NCBI RefSeq assembly: GCF_000564855.1
Contig: NZ_AYXG01000099.1
Span: forward strand, 1 to 64,000
Length of the DNA stretch: 64,000 nt
From: Actinokineospora spheciospongiae
Lineage (GTDB): Bacteria; Actinomycetota; Actinomycetes; Mycobacteriales; Pseudonocardiaceae
Direction: 5' to 3'
Under the pieces are notes generated by a model. It was not told the origin of the DNA. It searched no databases and saw nothing but the letters and a program-made list of their open reading frames with translations. Made by a program: the position numbers and the translations under genes. Positions 18,873-28,158 of this stretch are shown piece after piece. Position 1 is the first letter of the stretch; each line of letters starts with the position of its first letter.

Positions 18873-19648
18873 TCAGTAGTCCAGGATCTCGCCGGGGTAC
18901 CAGTTGTTGGTCACCTCGTGGTCGTCCCACTGCGCCACGGTGGGCACCTTCGCGGCGAAGGCGCGCACGTTGTCGTCGAGGAGGTTGTAGGCGAACTGGC
19001 CTCGGTACTCGTCGAGGGTTTCGGCGACCTTGGACTTGGCGGGGGTGACCAGGTTGCGCCAGATCCGGCCATCGGGGGGGTCACGCGCTCGACGAGGGGG
19101 CCGTCGGAGTAGACGGTGTCGCCGCTGTGCAGGAAGAAGTGGGGGTCGCGGGCGGCCATGGCGCGGTAGGCGGTGAGGCCGCCGAGGTCGGGGTTGATGC
19201 CCCAGCCCTGGCCGACGACGTCGCCGGACCAGGTGAAGCGGACGTCGGCGCGGCCCTGCGGGGCGGTGCGGAAGGAACCGGTGAGCGGGGCGCTGGTGGT
19301 GCGGCCGTCGAGGTCCTCGGCGCGGACGCGGTAGTGGATCTCGCGTCCGGCGGGCAGGTGGGTGAGGCGGAGGCGGCCGGTGCCGTCGGTGGCGGGGGTC
19401 AGCAGTGGGCCGCGCAGGGTGCGGGCGTTCCGGAAGTCGGGGTTGCCCGCGACCTCGACCAGCATCCGGGCGGGGCGGTCGGCGCGGGTCCAGACGACGG
19501 CGCCGTCGGTGGTGACGTCGCCGGTCTGCACGCCGTGGGTGAGGACCGGGCGGTCCTTCGGGACCGCGAACGCGATCCCGGGGGCGGCGACCCCGGCCGC
19601 CACGGACAGACCGCTCGCGCGCAGCAGGGTGCGCCGGGAGATTTCCAT
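18873..19648 (-). pseudogene. phoD: phoD-type alkaline phosphatase, 5' half (frameshifted, interrupted)
   Basis: This part encodes a Tat signal (SRRTLLRASGLSVAAGVAAPGIAFA) and the N-terminal PhoD_N region through HSGDTVYSDGPLVERVT. The frame is then lost at a run of seven G on the plus strand (19074-19080). In the shifted frame similarity continues: DGRIWRNLVTPAKSKVAETLDEYRGQFAYNLLDDN then VAQWDDHEVTNNWYPGEILD. It stops at TGA 18873-18875, inside cassette sequence. The remainder is at 15442-16198. The gene is therefore broken twice. The homopolymer shift could be a sequencing error, whereas the cassette split could not. Confidence 0.9.
18879..18885. repeat. Right copy of 7-bp direct repeat at phoD break
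   Basis: GTCCAGG matches 16192-16198 and marks the right junction between cassette and phoD. The adjoining bases differ (A here, G at the left copy), so the repeat is exactly seven bases long. Confidence 0.6.
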
Positions 19649-19713
19649 GTGCGGTGTCCAGGCCAGCAGTCCGACGCCCCGGCCAACGCCGGGCGACGCG
19701 GGGGTGACGCTTT

Positions 19714-20112
19714 TCAGCGGGCCTGGAGCACCACCTGCGTCTGCGTGGTCTGCGCGACCCGCTTGCCCGCCGCGTCGAACAGGTCGGTCTGCACGACGAT
19801 CGTGGTGCGGCCGACGTGCAGGGGCTTGGCGACCGCTTCGACGTGGCCGGTGCGGACGCCGCCGAACAGGTTGGTCTTGCTCTCCAGGGTCGAGGTGCCC
19901 GACGCGCCCTCGGGCAGGTTGAGGAACGCCGCGACCGCGCCCGCGCTGTCGGCCAGGGTCATCAGCGCGCCGCCGTGCAGGGCACCGCCGAGGGTGCAGC
20001 GGTCGGGTGCCCAGTCGAGGCGGGCGCGGACCTCCGCCGGGGTGGCCGAGGTGATCTCGACCCCGCTGGCCGCGGCGAAGGGCATCGACTGCGTCAACTG
20101 TTCCGGCGTCAT
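19714..20112 (-). CDS. PaaI-type hotdog thioesterase
   Basis: This 132-residue acyl-CoA thioesterase shows the hotdog signature LGGALHGGALMTLADSAGAVAA, containing the HGG motif that positions the substrate. A second half follows, with GRTTIVVQTDLFDAAGKRVAQTTQTQVVL. Length is normal for the family, and it is probably a homotetramer or dimer in the cytosol. It lies between DUF4233 and the broken phoD on the same strand. The substrate is unknown. Confidence 0.9.
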   Translation of the reverse strand: MTPEQLTQSMPFAAASGVEITSATPAEVRARLDWAPDRCTLGGALHGGALMTLADSAGAVAAFLNLPEGASGTSTLESKTNLFGGVRTGHVEAVAKPLHVGRTTIVVQTDLFDAAGKRVAQTTQTQVVLQAR

Positions 20113-20121
20113 GGCGCCAGG

Positions 20122-20505
20122 TTACTGCTGGCTGCGCAGGGTTCCCTCGGCCATCCGCTTGCGGACGTCGTTGCGGGCCCAGAACATCCAGCCCCAGGCG
20201 GCGGCGAACAGGACGCCGACGATGCCGAGGGTGGGCAGGAAGAGGAAGCAGGCGATGAGGGCCACGTGCAGGCCCGCGACCACCCAGGTGATCCACGGGC
20301 GGGCGACCAGGGCGCAGCCGAGCACCAGGGCGAGCGCGATCAGGCCGACGAACCAGCCCTGCCCGGTGCTGATGGTGTCGTCCTTGGCGACGACCAGCAG
20401 CGCCAGCAGCACCACGATCGCCTCGAGGATGAACATGGCCGACGTGACGCCGCGGAAGCCCTTCATCGGGTCCACCGGGGCGGGGGGCGGGTCCTGCTGG
20501 CTCAT
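20122..20505 (-). CDS. DUF4233 membrane protein
   Basis: The 127-residue protein has a short cytoplasmic N-terminus (QQDPPPAPVDPMKGFRG) and about four hydrophobic segments: SAMFILEAIVVLLALLVV, GWFVGLIALALVLGCALV, WITWVVAGLHVALIACFLF and GIVGVLFAAAWGWMFW. A basic tail follows. It matches the uncharacterised DUF4233 family found after folC in mycobacteria. Its start overlaps the folC stop (ATGA). The function is unknown. Confidence 0.88.
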   Translation of the reverse strand: MSQQDPPPAPVDPMKGFRGVTSAMFILEAIVVLLALLVVAKDDTISTGQGWFVGLIALALVLGCALVARPWITWVVAGLHVALIACFLFLPTLGIVGVLFAAAWGWMFWARNDVRKRMAEGTLRSQQ

Positions 20506-21869
20506 GCCGGTTCCTTCCCGAACAGGGCGCGGACCTCGCCCGCGGTGACGACCGACCCGGTGGCGATCACGCCCACCCCGGACATCGTCTCGCTCGGGTC
20601 GTCGCTCTCCTCGGCCAGGGCGACGGCCCGCTCGATGGCGTCGACGAGGCCCGCGGCGACGGTGACGCGCTCGTCGCCGAAGACGTCGGTGGCGATCTCG
20701 GCGAGGCGGTCGGGGTCCATGGCGCGCTGCGAGGAGTTGGTGGTGACGACCACCTCGCTGAGCACCGGTTCGAGGGGGGTGAGGATGCCCTCGGCGTCCT
20801 TGTCCGACAGGACCGCGACGACGCCGACGAGCTTGCGGAAGCCGAACTCCTCGTCCAGCGCGGCGGCCAGGGCCTTCGCGCCGTCGGGGTTGTGCGCGGC
20901 GTCGACGAACACGCTGGGTGCCATCCGGACCCGCTCCAGCCGCCCGGGGGTGGTGACCGAGGCGAAGCCGTGGCGGATGGCGTCGACGTCGAGCTGCTTC
21001 TGCGCGCCCGCGCCGAAGAACGCCTCCACCGCGGCCAGGGCGAGTGCCGCGTTGGCCGCCTGGTGGGCGCCGTGCAGCGGCAGGAAGACCTCGTCGTAGA
21101 CCCCGCCGAGGCCCTGCAACCGCAGCACCTGCCCACCCACGGCCACGTCGCGCCGCAGGACGCCGAACTCCAGGCCCTGGCGGGCGACCGTGGCGTCGAC
21201 CTCGGTGGCGCGCTCCAGCAGCACCTTGGCCGCCTCGGTGTCCTGCTCGGCCAGCAGGGCGATCGAACCGGGCTTGATGATCCCCGCCTTCTCCCGGGCG
21301 ATCGAGACCAGGTCGGGGCCGAGCCGGTCGACGTGGTCGAGGCCGATCGGGGTGATCACCGCGATCCGCGCGTCGGCGGCGGTGGTGGCGTCCCAGCCGC
21401 CGCCCATGCCGGTCTCGACCACGGCCACGTCGACCGGGGTGTCGGCGAAAGCGGCGAAGGCCATGGCGGTGAGCACCTCGAACTTGCTCAGCCGGATGTC
21501 CCCGGCGTTGTCGACCATCGCCAGGTACGGCTCGACGTCGCGGTAGACCTCGACGTAGCGGGCCGGGTCGATGGGCGCGTTGTCGAGGCTGATCCGCTCG
21601 GTGACCAGTTGCAGGTGCGGGCTGGTGAACCGCCCGGTGCGCACGCCGAGGGCGGTCATCAGCGCGTCGACCATGCGGGTGACCGACGTCTTGCCGTTGG
21701 TGCCCGCGACCTGGACCACCGGGTAGGCGGTCTGCGGGTCGGCGAGCAGGTCGAGCAGCGCGCGGATGCGGTCGAGCGAGGGCTCGATCCGGTCCTCGGA
21801 CCACCGCGCGTCCAGTTCGGACTCGACCTGGCGCAGGTCCTCGAGCGCCCCGGGGTCGACCACGGTCAC
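20502..21869 (-). CDS. folC: Folylpolyglutamate/dihydrofolate synthase
   Basis: It adds glutamate to dihydropteroate and/or folates, in the cytosol. The 455-residue protein has the P-loop [11 protein letters not shown] (about 54-64), [16 protein letters not shown] (the SPH folate-binding motif) and [13 protein letters not shown] Mur-ligase C-terminal domain carries [12 protein letters not shown]. The GTG start overlaps the valS stop (GTGA), so valS, folC and DUF4233 form one coupled unit. Confidence 0.96.
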   Translation of the reverse strand: MTVVDPGALEDLRQVESELDARWSEDRIEPSLDRIRALLDLLADPQTAYPVVQVAGTNGKTSVTRMVDALMTALGVRTGRFTSPHLQLVTERISLDNAPIDPARYVEVYRDVEPYLAMVDNAGDIRLSKFEVLTAMAFAAFADTPVDVAVVETGMGGGWDATTAADARIAVITPIGLDHVDRLGPDLVSIAREKAGIIKPGSIALLAEQDTEAAKVLLERATEVDATVARQGLEFGVLRRDVAVGGQVLRLQGLGGVYDEVFLPLHGAHQAANAALALAAVEAFFGAGAQKQLDVDAIRHGFASVTTPGRLERVRMAPSVFVDAAHNPDGAKALAAALDEEFGFRKLVGVVAVLSDKDAEGILTPLEPVLSEVVVTTNSSQRAMDPDRLAEIATDVFGDERVTVAAGLVDAIERAVALAEESDDPSETMSGVGVIATGSVVTAGEVRALFGKEPA

Positions 21870-24502
21870 TCGCCCCCGGCCGGGAGCGCGTCGAGCCTGC
21901 CCCGGATGCGGGTGATCTCGGCGGCGGCGGTGTCGCGGCGGGCGCGGATCTTGTCCACCACGTCGGCGGGGGCCTTGTCGGTGAACTTGGGGTTGCCCAG
22001 CTTGGCCTCGCACTGGGCGAGTTCCTTCTCGGCGACCGACAGGTCCTTGCCCAGCCGCTTGCGCTCGGCGGCGACGTCGACGGTGCCGGAGAGGTCCAGC
22101 TCGACGGTGACCGCGCCGCCCGCCAGCGGCACCTCCAGGGCCGCGCTCGGCGCGAACGCCTCACCCGGGGCGGTCAGCCTGGCCAGCGCGGTCACGGCGG
22201 CGGTGTGCGCGGACAGCCCCGCGGCGTCCACACCGGACAGCCGGGCGGACACCCGCTGCCCCGGCTTGACGCCCTGGTCGGCGCGGAAGCGGCGGATCTC
22301 GGTGACCAGCCTCTGCACCCCTTCGACCCGCTGCGCGGCGGCCGCGTCGGCGGCCGCACCGGCGGGCTTCGGCCAGTCGGCGACGACCAGGCTCTCGCCG
22401 CCGGTCAGCGACTTCCACAGGACCTCGGTGACGAACGGCGTCACCGGGTGCAGCAGCCGCAGCACGGTGTCGAGGACGTGGCCGAGCACCGCGCGGGTGG
22501 CGTCGGCGCGCTCGCCGCCCTCGGCGATCTGGACCTTGGCCAGCTCCAGGTACCAGTCGCAGTACAGGTCCCAGGTGAAGTGGTAGAGCGCGTCGCACAG
22601 CTTGGCGAACTGGAAGCCGTCGAACAGCGTGTCCACATCGGACACCAGGGTGTCCAGGCTGTCCAAGATCCAGCGGTCGGCGTCGGTCAGGGTCGCCCGG
22701 TCCGGGACCGCGGTGGCCGTGGTGGCGCCGTTCATCAGGGCGAACCGGCTGGCGTTCCACAGCTTGGTGCAGAAGTTGCGCGAGCCCGCCGCCCACTCCT
22801 CGGCCAGCGCCATGTCGCTGCCCGGGTTCGCGCCGCGGGCCAGGGTGAAGCGAGTGGCGTCGGCGCCGAAGCGGTCGAGCCAGTCCAGCGGGTCGAGGAC
22901 GTTGCCGCGCGACTTCGACATCTTCTTGCCCTGCGCGTCGCGGATGAGCCCGTGCAGGTAGACGTGGTCGAAGGGCTGGACGTCCTCGCCAGCGTACAGG
23001 CCGAACATCATCATCCGGGCGACCCAGAAGAACAGGATGTCGTAGCCGGTGGACAGGACGCTGGTCGGGTAGAACTTCGCCAGGTCCGGGGTCTTGTCCG
23101 GCCAGCCCAGGGTCGACAGCGGCCACAGGCCCGAGGAGAACCAGGTGTCGAGGACGTCGGGGTCCTGCCGCCAGCCCTCGCCGGTCGGCGGCTGCTCGTC
23201 CGGGCCGACGCAGACGACCTGGTCGTCCGGGCCGTACCAGACCGGGATGCGGTGACCCCACCAGAGCTGCCGCGAGATGGTCCAGTCGTGCATGTTGTCG
23301 ACCCAGTCGAAGTAGCGCTTGGCCAGCTCCGGCGGGTGGACCTGGGTGCGGCCGTCGCGCACGGCGTCCCCGGCGGCGCGGGCCAGCGGCTCGACGTTGA
23401 CCCACCACTGCAGCGACAGCCGGGGCTCGACCACGGTGTCGCAGCGCGAGCAGTGCCCGACCGAGTGCACGTACGGGCGCTTCTCGGCGACGATGCGGCC
23501 CGCCTCGCGCAGGGCCGCGACGACCGCGGGGCGCGCCTCGAAGCGGTCGAGGCCCTGGAACGGGCCGGGGGTGGTGATGACCGCCGAGTCGTCCATGACG
23601 GTGATCGAGGGCAGGTCGTGGCGGCGGCCGATCTCGAAGTCGTTCGGGTCGTGCGCCGGGGTCACCTTGACCGCGCCGGTGCCGAACGCGGGGTCGACGT
23701 GCTCGTCGGCCACGATCGGGATGCGGCGGCCGGTCAGCGGCAGCTCGACCTCGGTGCCCACGAGGTGGCGGTACCGCTCGTCGTCGGGGTGCACGGCCAC
23801 GGCGGTGTCGCCGAGCATGGTCTCCGCGCGGGTGGTGGCGACCACGATCGCGTCGGCGCCGTCGCCGTAGCGGATGGAGACCAGCTCGCCGTCGTCGTCG
23901 GAGTGCTCGACCTCGATGTCCGACAGCGCGGTGCGGCAGCGCGGGCACCAGTTGATGATCCGCTCGGCCCGGTAGATCAGGCCGTCGTCGAAGAGGCGCT
24001 TGAACACCGTCTGGACCGCGCGGGACAGGCCCTCGTCCATGGTGAAGCGCTCGCGGGACCAGTCGACGCCGTCGCCGAGGCGCTTCATCTGGTCGAGGAT
24101 CTTGCCGCCGTACTCGGCCTTCCACTCCCAGACCCGCTCGACGAACTTCTCCCGGCCCAGGTCGTGCCGGGAGACGCCCTCACCGGCGAGCTGGCGCTCG
24201 ACGACGTTCTGGGTGGCGATGCCCGCGTGGTCCATGCCGGGCAGCCACAGCACCTCGTAGCCCTGCATCCGGCGGCGGCGGGTGAGCGCGTCCATGACCG
24301 TGTGGTTGAGGGCGTGGCCCATGTGGAGGCTGCCGGTCACGTTCGGCGGGGGCAGCACGATGGTGAACGGCGGCTTGTCGCTGCTCGCGTCGGCGGTGAA
24401 GTACCCGGCGTCTACCCAGCCCCGGTACAGCTCCGCCTCTACCGTCGCCGGCTCCCAGGCCGGGGGGAGGTCGATGCTGCGCAGGGTGGGGGTCTCAGTC
24501 AC
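21866..24502 (-). CDS. valS: Valyl-tRNA synthetase (bacterial type)
   Basis: This class I synthetase charges tRNA-Val. In the 878 residues, the HIGH motif is HMGH at 60-63 within [17 protein letters not shown]. The CP1 editing domain lies around 200-350, KMSKS is near 528-532 ([10 protein letters not shown]), and the C-terminal coiled-coil arm typical of bacterial ValRS runs from about 810 to the end. It is the housekeeping copy by position (valS-folC). A second gene of a different subtype starts 69 bases away, divergently. Confidence 0.96.
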   Translation of the reverse strand: MTETPTLRSIDLPPAWEPATVEAELYRGWVDAGYFTADASSDKPPFTIVLPPPNVTGSLHMGHALNHTVMDALTRRRRMQGYEVLWLPGMDHAGIATQNVVERQLAGEGVSRHDLGREKFVERVWEWKAEYGGKILDQMKRLGDGVDWSRERFTMDEGLSRAVQTVFKRLFDDGLIYRAERIINWCPRCRTALSDIEVEHSDDDGELVSIRYGDGADAIVVATTRAETMLGDTAVAVHPDDERYRHLVGTEVELPLTGRRIPIVADEHVDPAFGTGAVKVTPAHDPNDFEIGRRHDLPSITVMDDSAVITTPGPFQGLDRFEARPAVVAALREAGRIVAEKRPYVHSVGHCSRCDTVVEPRLSLQWWVNVEPLARAAGDAVRDGRTQVHPPELAKRYFDWVDNMHDWTISRQLWWGHRIPVWYGPDDQVVCVGPDEQPPTGEGWRQDPDVLDTWFSSGLWPLSTLGWPDKTPDLAKFYPTSVLSTGYDILFFWVARMMMFGLYAGEDVQPFDHVYLHGLIRDAQGKKMSKSRGNVLDPLDWLDRFGADATRFTLARGANPGSDMALAEEWAAGSRNFCTKLWNASRFALMNGATTATAVPDRATLTDADRWILDSLDTLVSDVDTLFDGFQFAKLCDALYHFTWDLYCDWYLELAKVQIAEGGERADATRAVLGHVLDTVLRLLHPVTPFVTEVLWKSLTGGESLVVADWPKPAGAAADAAAAQRVEGVQRLVTEIRRFRADQGVKPGQRVSARLSGVDAAGLSAHTAAVTALARLTAPGEAFAPSAALEVPLAGGAVTVELDLSGTVDVAAERKRLGKDLSVAEKELAQCEAKLGNPKFTDKAPADVVDKIRARRDTAAAEITRIRGRLDALPAGGE

Positions 24503-24571
24503 GGGAAAGAGTCTACGAACGTCCGGGAAATGGGGTCGAGGCGGGCGGACCTGGGGCTATACCGTCTCGCC

Positions 24572-27052
24572 ATGACGACCCACGCGCACGCGGTGCCGCA
24601 GCGCCCCTCCCTGGACGGATTGGAAGCGAAATGGGCCGCGGAGTGGGTCCGGGTCGGCGTCCACCGCTTCGCCGGGGACCGCCCGCGCGCCGAGGTGTTC
24701 TCCATCGACACCCCTCCCCCGACGGTGAGCGGTGACCTGCACGTGGGGCACGTCTTCTCCTACACCCACACCGACGTGGTGGCCCGCTTCCAGCGCATGG
24801 GCGGCAAGGACGTGTTCTACCCGATGGGGTGGGACGACAACGGCCTGCCGACCGAGCGGCGGGTGCAGAACCACTACGGCGTGCGCTGCGACCCCTCCCT
24901 GCCGTTCGACCCCGACTTCAGCATCCCGCCGCCGGCGAAGCCCAAGCAGAAGCCGCGCTCGGTGTCCCGCCGCGAGTTCGTGGCGCTGTGCGCGGAGCTG
25001 ACCGCCCGCGACGAGCAGGTCTACGAGGAGACGTGGCGGCGGCTGGGGCTGTCGGTGGACTGGTCGCGCACCTACACGACCATCGGCGAGCGGGCCCGGC
25101 GCCTGTCGCAGCGGTCGTTCCTGGACCTGCTCGCGGCGGGTGAGGCGTACCAGGCCGAGGCGCCGACGCTGTGGGACGTGGGGCTGCGCACGGCGGTGGC
25201 CCAGGCCGAGCTGGTGGACCGCGACCACGCGGGCGCCTGGCACACCCTGCTGTTCGACGGCCACCCGGTGCAGACGACCCGCCCGGAGCTGCTGCCCGCG
25301 TGCGTGGCGCTGATCGCGCACCCGTCCGACGACCGGTACCGGGACCTGGTGGGCACCGGCATCCGCACGCCGGTGTTCGGCGCGGAGGTGCCGGTGCTGG
25401 CGCACCCGGCCGCCGATCCGGCGAAGGGCAGCGGGCTGGTCATGTGCTGCACCTTCGGCGACCTGACCGACGTGCAGTGGTGGCGGGAGCTGGGCCTGCC
25501 CGCGCGCGCGGTGATCGGCCGCGACGGTCGGCTGCTGCCCGAGGCCCCCGCCGGGGTGGACGCGGACCGCTACGCCGAGCTGGCGGGCGCGACCGCGCAC
25601 ACCGCCCGGGAGCGGGTGGTGGCGATGCTGCGGGACGCGGGTGCGCTGGTGGGCGAGCCGCGGCCGGTGGTGCGGCCGGTGAAGTTCTACGAGAAGGGCG
25701 ACAAGCCGCTGGAGATCGTCTCCAGCAGGCAGTGGTTCATCCGCTCCACCGCGCACCGCGACGAGCTGCTGGCGCGCGGGCGCGAGCTGCGCTGGCAGCC
25801 CGAGCACATGCGGGTGCGCTACGAGAACTGGGTGGCGGGCCTGGCGGGCGACTGGCTGATCAGCCGCCAGCGGTTCTTCGGCGTGCCGTTCCCGCTGTGG
25901 TACCCGCTCGACGCGGCGGGCGAGCCCGACCACGCCAACCCGATCCTGCCCGCGTCGCTGCCGGTGGACCCGGCCTCGGACACGCCACCGGGCTACACCG
26001 AGGACCAGCGCGGGGTGCCGGGCGGGTTCGCCGCCGACCCGGACGTGATGGACACCTGGGCCACCTCGTCGCTGACCCCGCAGTTGGTCTGCGGCCGCGA
26101 CGACGACCCGGACCTGTACGCGCGGACCTACCCGATGGACCTGCGCCCGCAGGCGCACGAGATCATCCGGACCTGGCTGTTCAGCTCGGTGCTGCGGGCC
26201 GGGCTGGACTCCGGGACGCTGCCCTGGCGCACCGCCGTCATCTCCGGCTGGATTCTCGACCCGGACCGCAAGAAGATGGGCAAGTCCAGCGGCAACGGCC
26301 TGTCCCCGACCGACCTGCTCGACCGCTTCGGCGCCGACGCGGTGCGCTACTGGGCGGCAGGCGGGCGCCCCGGCACCGACACCGCGTTCGACGAGTCGAC
26401 CATGCGGGTGGGCAGGCGGCTGGCCACCAAGCTGCTCAACGCGAGCCGGTTCGTGCTCGGCTTCCCCGCCGGGACCGGCGGGGTGACCGAGCAGGTCGAC
26501 CTGGCGGTGCTGGGCGCGCTGGACGCGGTGGTCGCCGAGGCCACGGCAGCGCTGGCCGGGTTCGACCACACCGAGGCCCTGGTGCGGGTGGAGCGGTTCT
26601 TCTGGTTCTGGTGCGACGACTACCTCGAACTGGTGAAGGACCGCGCCTACGGCGACGGCCCGGGCGCGGACTCGGCCCGGTCGGCGCTGCGGGCGGCGCT
26701 GTCGCGGCTGCAGCGGCTGTTCGCGCCGTACCTGCCGTTCGCCGCCGAGGAGTGCTGGTCCTGGTGGCAGGCGGGTTCGGTGCACCGCGCGCCGTGGCCG
26801 ACCGCGACCGGCGGCGCGGACGCCCTCGGTGTGCTGCCGCTGGTGTCGCTGGTGCTGGCGCAGGTCAGGGGGGCGAAGTCGGCGGCGCGGCTGTCGCAGC
26901 GCGCTCCGGTGGGCGCGGTGGACCTGACCTGCCTACCCTGGCAGGAGGACGTGCTGCGGGCGGTCGAGGCGGACCTGCGGGCGGCGGGCTCGATCACGGC
27001 CGTGCGCTACCGGCGCGGGGAGGGGTTCGAGGTCGCCGTCACCCTCGGCTGA
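24572..27052 (+). CDS. Second valyl-tRNA synthetase (archaeal-like subtype)
   Basis: The 826-residue class I synthetase shows FSIDTPPPTVSGDLHVGHVFSYTHTDV (HIGH variant HVGH at 57-60) and YPMGWDDNGLPTERRVQN. These blocks recall the subtype found in archaea and Rickettsia. KKMGKS lies near 567-572. It lacks the C-terminal coiled-coil arm of the housekeeping enzyme. A TATACC box at 24558-24563, only nine bases before the ATG, suggests a near-leaderless transcript. It may be a stress or resistance isoform, but the sequence alone does not show this. Horizontal origin is plausible, though base composition is now like the host's. Confidence 0.88.
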   Translation: MTTHAHAVPQRPSLDGLEAKWAAEWVRVGVHRFAGDRPRAEVFSIDTPPPTVSGDLHVGHVFSYTHTDVVARFQRMGGKDVFYPMGWDDNGLPTERRVQNHYGVRCDPSLPFDPDFSIPPPAKPKQKPRSVSRREFVALCAELTARDEQVYEETWRRLGLSVDWSRTYTTIGERARRLSQRSFLDLLAAGEAYQAEAPTLWDVGLRTAVAQAELVDRDHAGAWHTLLFDGHPVQTTRPELLPACVALIAHPSDDRYRDLVGTGIRTPVFGAEVPVLAHPAADPAKGSGLVMCCTFGDLTDVQWWRELGLPARAVIGRDGRLLPEAPAGVDADRYAELAGATAHTARERVVAMLRDAGALVGEPRPVVRPVKFYEKGDKPLEIVSSRQWFIRSTAHRDELLARGRELRWQPEHMRVRYENWVAGLAGDWLISRQRFFGVPFPLWYPLDAAGEPDHANPILPASLPVDPASDTPPGYTEDQRGVPGGFAADPDVMDTWATSSLTPQLVCGRDDDPDLYARTYPMDLRPQAHEIIRTWLFSSVLRAGLDSGTLPWRTAVISGWILDPDRKKMGKSSGNGLSPTDLLDRFGADAVRYWAAGGRPGTDTAFDESTMRVGRRLATKLLNASRFVLGFPAGTGGVTEQVDLAVLGALDAVVAEATAALAGFDHTEALVRVERFFWFWCDDYLELVKDRAYGDGPGADSARSALRAALSRLQRLFAPYLPFAAEECWSWWQAGSVHRAPWPTATGGADALGVLPLVSLVLAQVRGAKSAARLSQRAPVGAVDLTCLPWQEDVLRAVEADLRAAGSITAVRYRRGEGFEVAVTLG

Positions 27053-27154
27053 GCGCGCGCCCTGTGCCGTTCGACGCAGCGGGCGGCCGGGTTGCTAACG
27101 CGAGCGGGCGTCCTCTCGATGTGGTGGTCACCAGGCGGGTGGCAGGGGAGGCCG

Positions 27155-28039
27155 GTGGATCGACGAGGGGACGCGCGGCGGACCCGGCTGTGGGCGCTCG
27201 AGCGCAGGCTGGTCGCCGCCATGGTGTTGGTGGTCGCCGTCTCGGTGCTGATGCTGCTGGTCGGCATGGGGCTGTTCGCGGGCCGCGGCGGGCTGTCGCC
27301 GACCGACGGCGCCGCCGGGGCGCCGCCGGAGTCCGTGCGCAGCCGGACCACGCCGTTCGACGGAACACCCGCGTCCGGCTGGGCCGAGGGCGCGGCGGGG
27401 ATCGTGCCGCCGCCCCCGGCCCCGGTCGGGCCGTACGACGCCGCCCAGGTCGCCGCCGCCACGTCGCTGGTGCGCGACGCGCTGGTGGCCAGCAGGCTCG
27501 ACCCGAACCTGGTGACCGGGCACGACCCGACCGGGTACCTGGGGCTGCTGGCCCCGGACGCGGCCGCGGCGCTGCGCCCGCTGTTCGGCACCGGCCGCGA
27601 GCCGGAGGCCCAGGCCCTGGTCAGCCTGGCGGACCCGGCCAGCCCGCTGCTGCCCGTGCCGCCCAGGGTGACCGGGGGGATGCGGGTGGAGGAGGGCGAG
27701 GAGGGCGAGTTGGTGGTGCACACCAACTACCTGTTCGCCTACGCCTTCGACGCCCCGCCGGGCGCGGTGGTCGACCCGATGGACGCCGTGGTGGTCGTCC
27801 GCGCCGACGTGGACTACGTCCTGCGGATCGGCGGCAAGTGGACCAGGAGCAGCCAGGGGCTCTGGTACGGGGACGTCGCGGGCTACGGCTACTCGATCGC
27901 CTGCGACGCCTACAAGCGCGGTTTCCTCGCCCCCACCCACACCGACCGCGACGACCGGCGCCCGCTGCCGCGCCCGGACCCGGGCGCCTACTTCGACCCG
28001 AGCGCCCCGCTGCCCGCTGAGATCGGGTGCCCGCCCTGA
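27155..28039 (+). CDS. Membrane-anchored protein of unknown function
   Basis: About 294 residues, family not recognised. A short basic N-terminus (DRRGDARRTRLWALERRLV) precedes one membrane segment (AAMVLVVAVSVLMLLVGMGLF), a proline/glycine-rich stalk and a probable extracytoplasmic domain of ~190 residues. The domain contains HTNYLFAYAFDAPP, VVVVRADVDYVLRIGGKW and a single pair of distant Cys. It resembles the single-pass, externally exposed lipoprotein-like unknowns common in Pseudonocardiales. The GTG start is supported by AGGGGAG five bases upstream. Confidence 0.65.
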   Translation: MDRRGDARRTRLWALERRLVAAMVLVVAVSVLMLLVGMGLFAGRGGLSPTDGAAGAPPESVRSRTTPFDGTPASGWAEGAAGIVPPPPAPVGPYDAAQVAAATSLVRDALVASRLDPNLVTGHDPTGYLGLLAPDAAAALRPLFGTGREPEAQALVSLADPASPLLPVPPRVTGGMRVEEGEEGELVVHTNYLFAYAFDAPPGAVVDPMDAVVVVRADVDYVLRIGGKWTRSSQGLWYGDVAGYGYSIACDAYKRGFLAPTHTDRDDRRPLPRPDPGAYFDPSAPLPAEIGCPP

Positions 28040-28158
28040 GCCGCCCACCCGGCACCGCCGGGGCCTGAGGCCGCTGCGAGCGGCTTCGGCGCAGGTCAGC
28101 GCCACAGGGGCACGGGCCTGTGGACAACTGGTGGCGCATGTCCCCCCGAGGGGCGACC

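Larger units (their letters stand above)
16199..18878 (+). mobile_element. Inserted type VII effector/immunity cassette inside phoD
   Basis: A 2.68-kb segment splits phoD and carries four plus-strand genes. Base composition is visibly lower in GC than the surroundings (33 of 60 bases are G/C at 17401-17460). It is bounded by a 7-bp direct repeat. I see no transposase, integrase or clear terminal inverted repeats, so the mechanism of entry is unknown, and 'mobile' is inferred from the disruption and composition. The first ~307 bases, before the first gene, hold no recognised CDS. Confidence 0.65.

Noticed and set aside
16199-18878. Cassette as a classical transposon
   Set aside because: The ends show no convincing terminal inverted repeats and there is no transposase, so only an insertion with a 7-bp repeat is claimed.
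22205-24571. Very long plus-strand open frame merging into the second valyl-tRNA synthetase
   Set aside because: It is antisense to valS, of high-GC shadow composition. The real gene begins at ATG 24572, where synthetase similarity starts.
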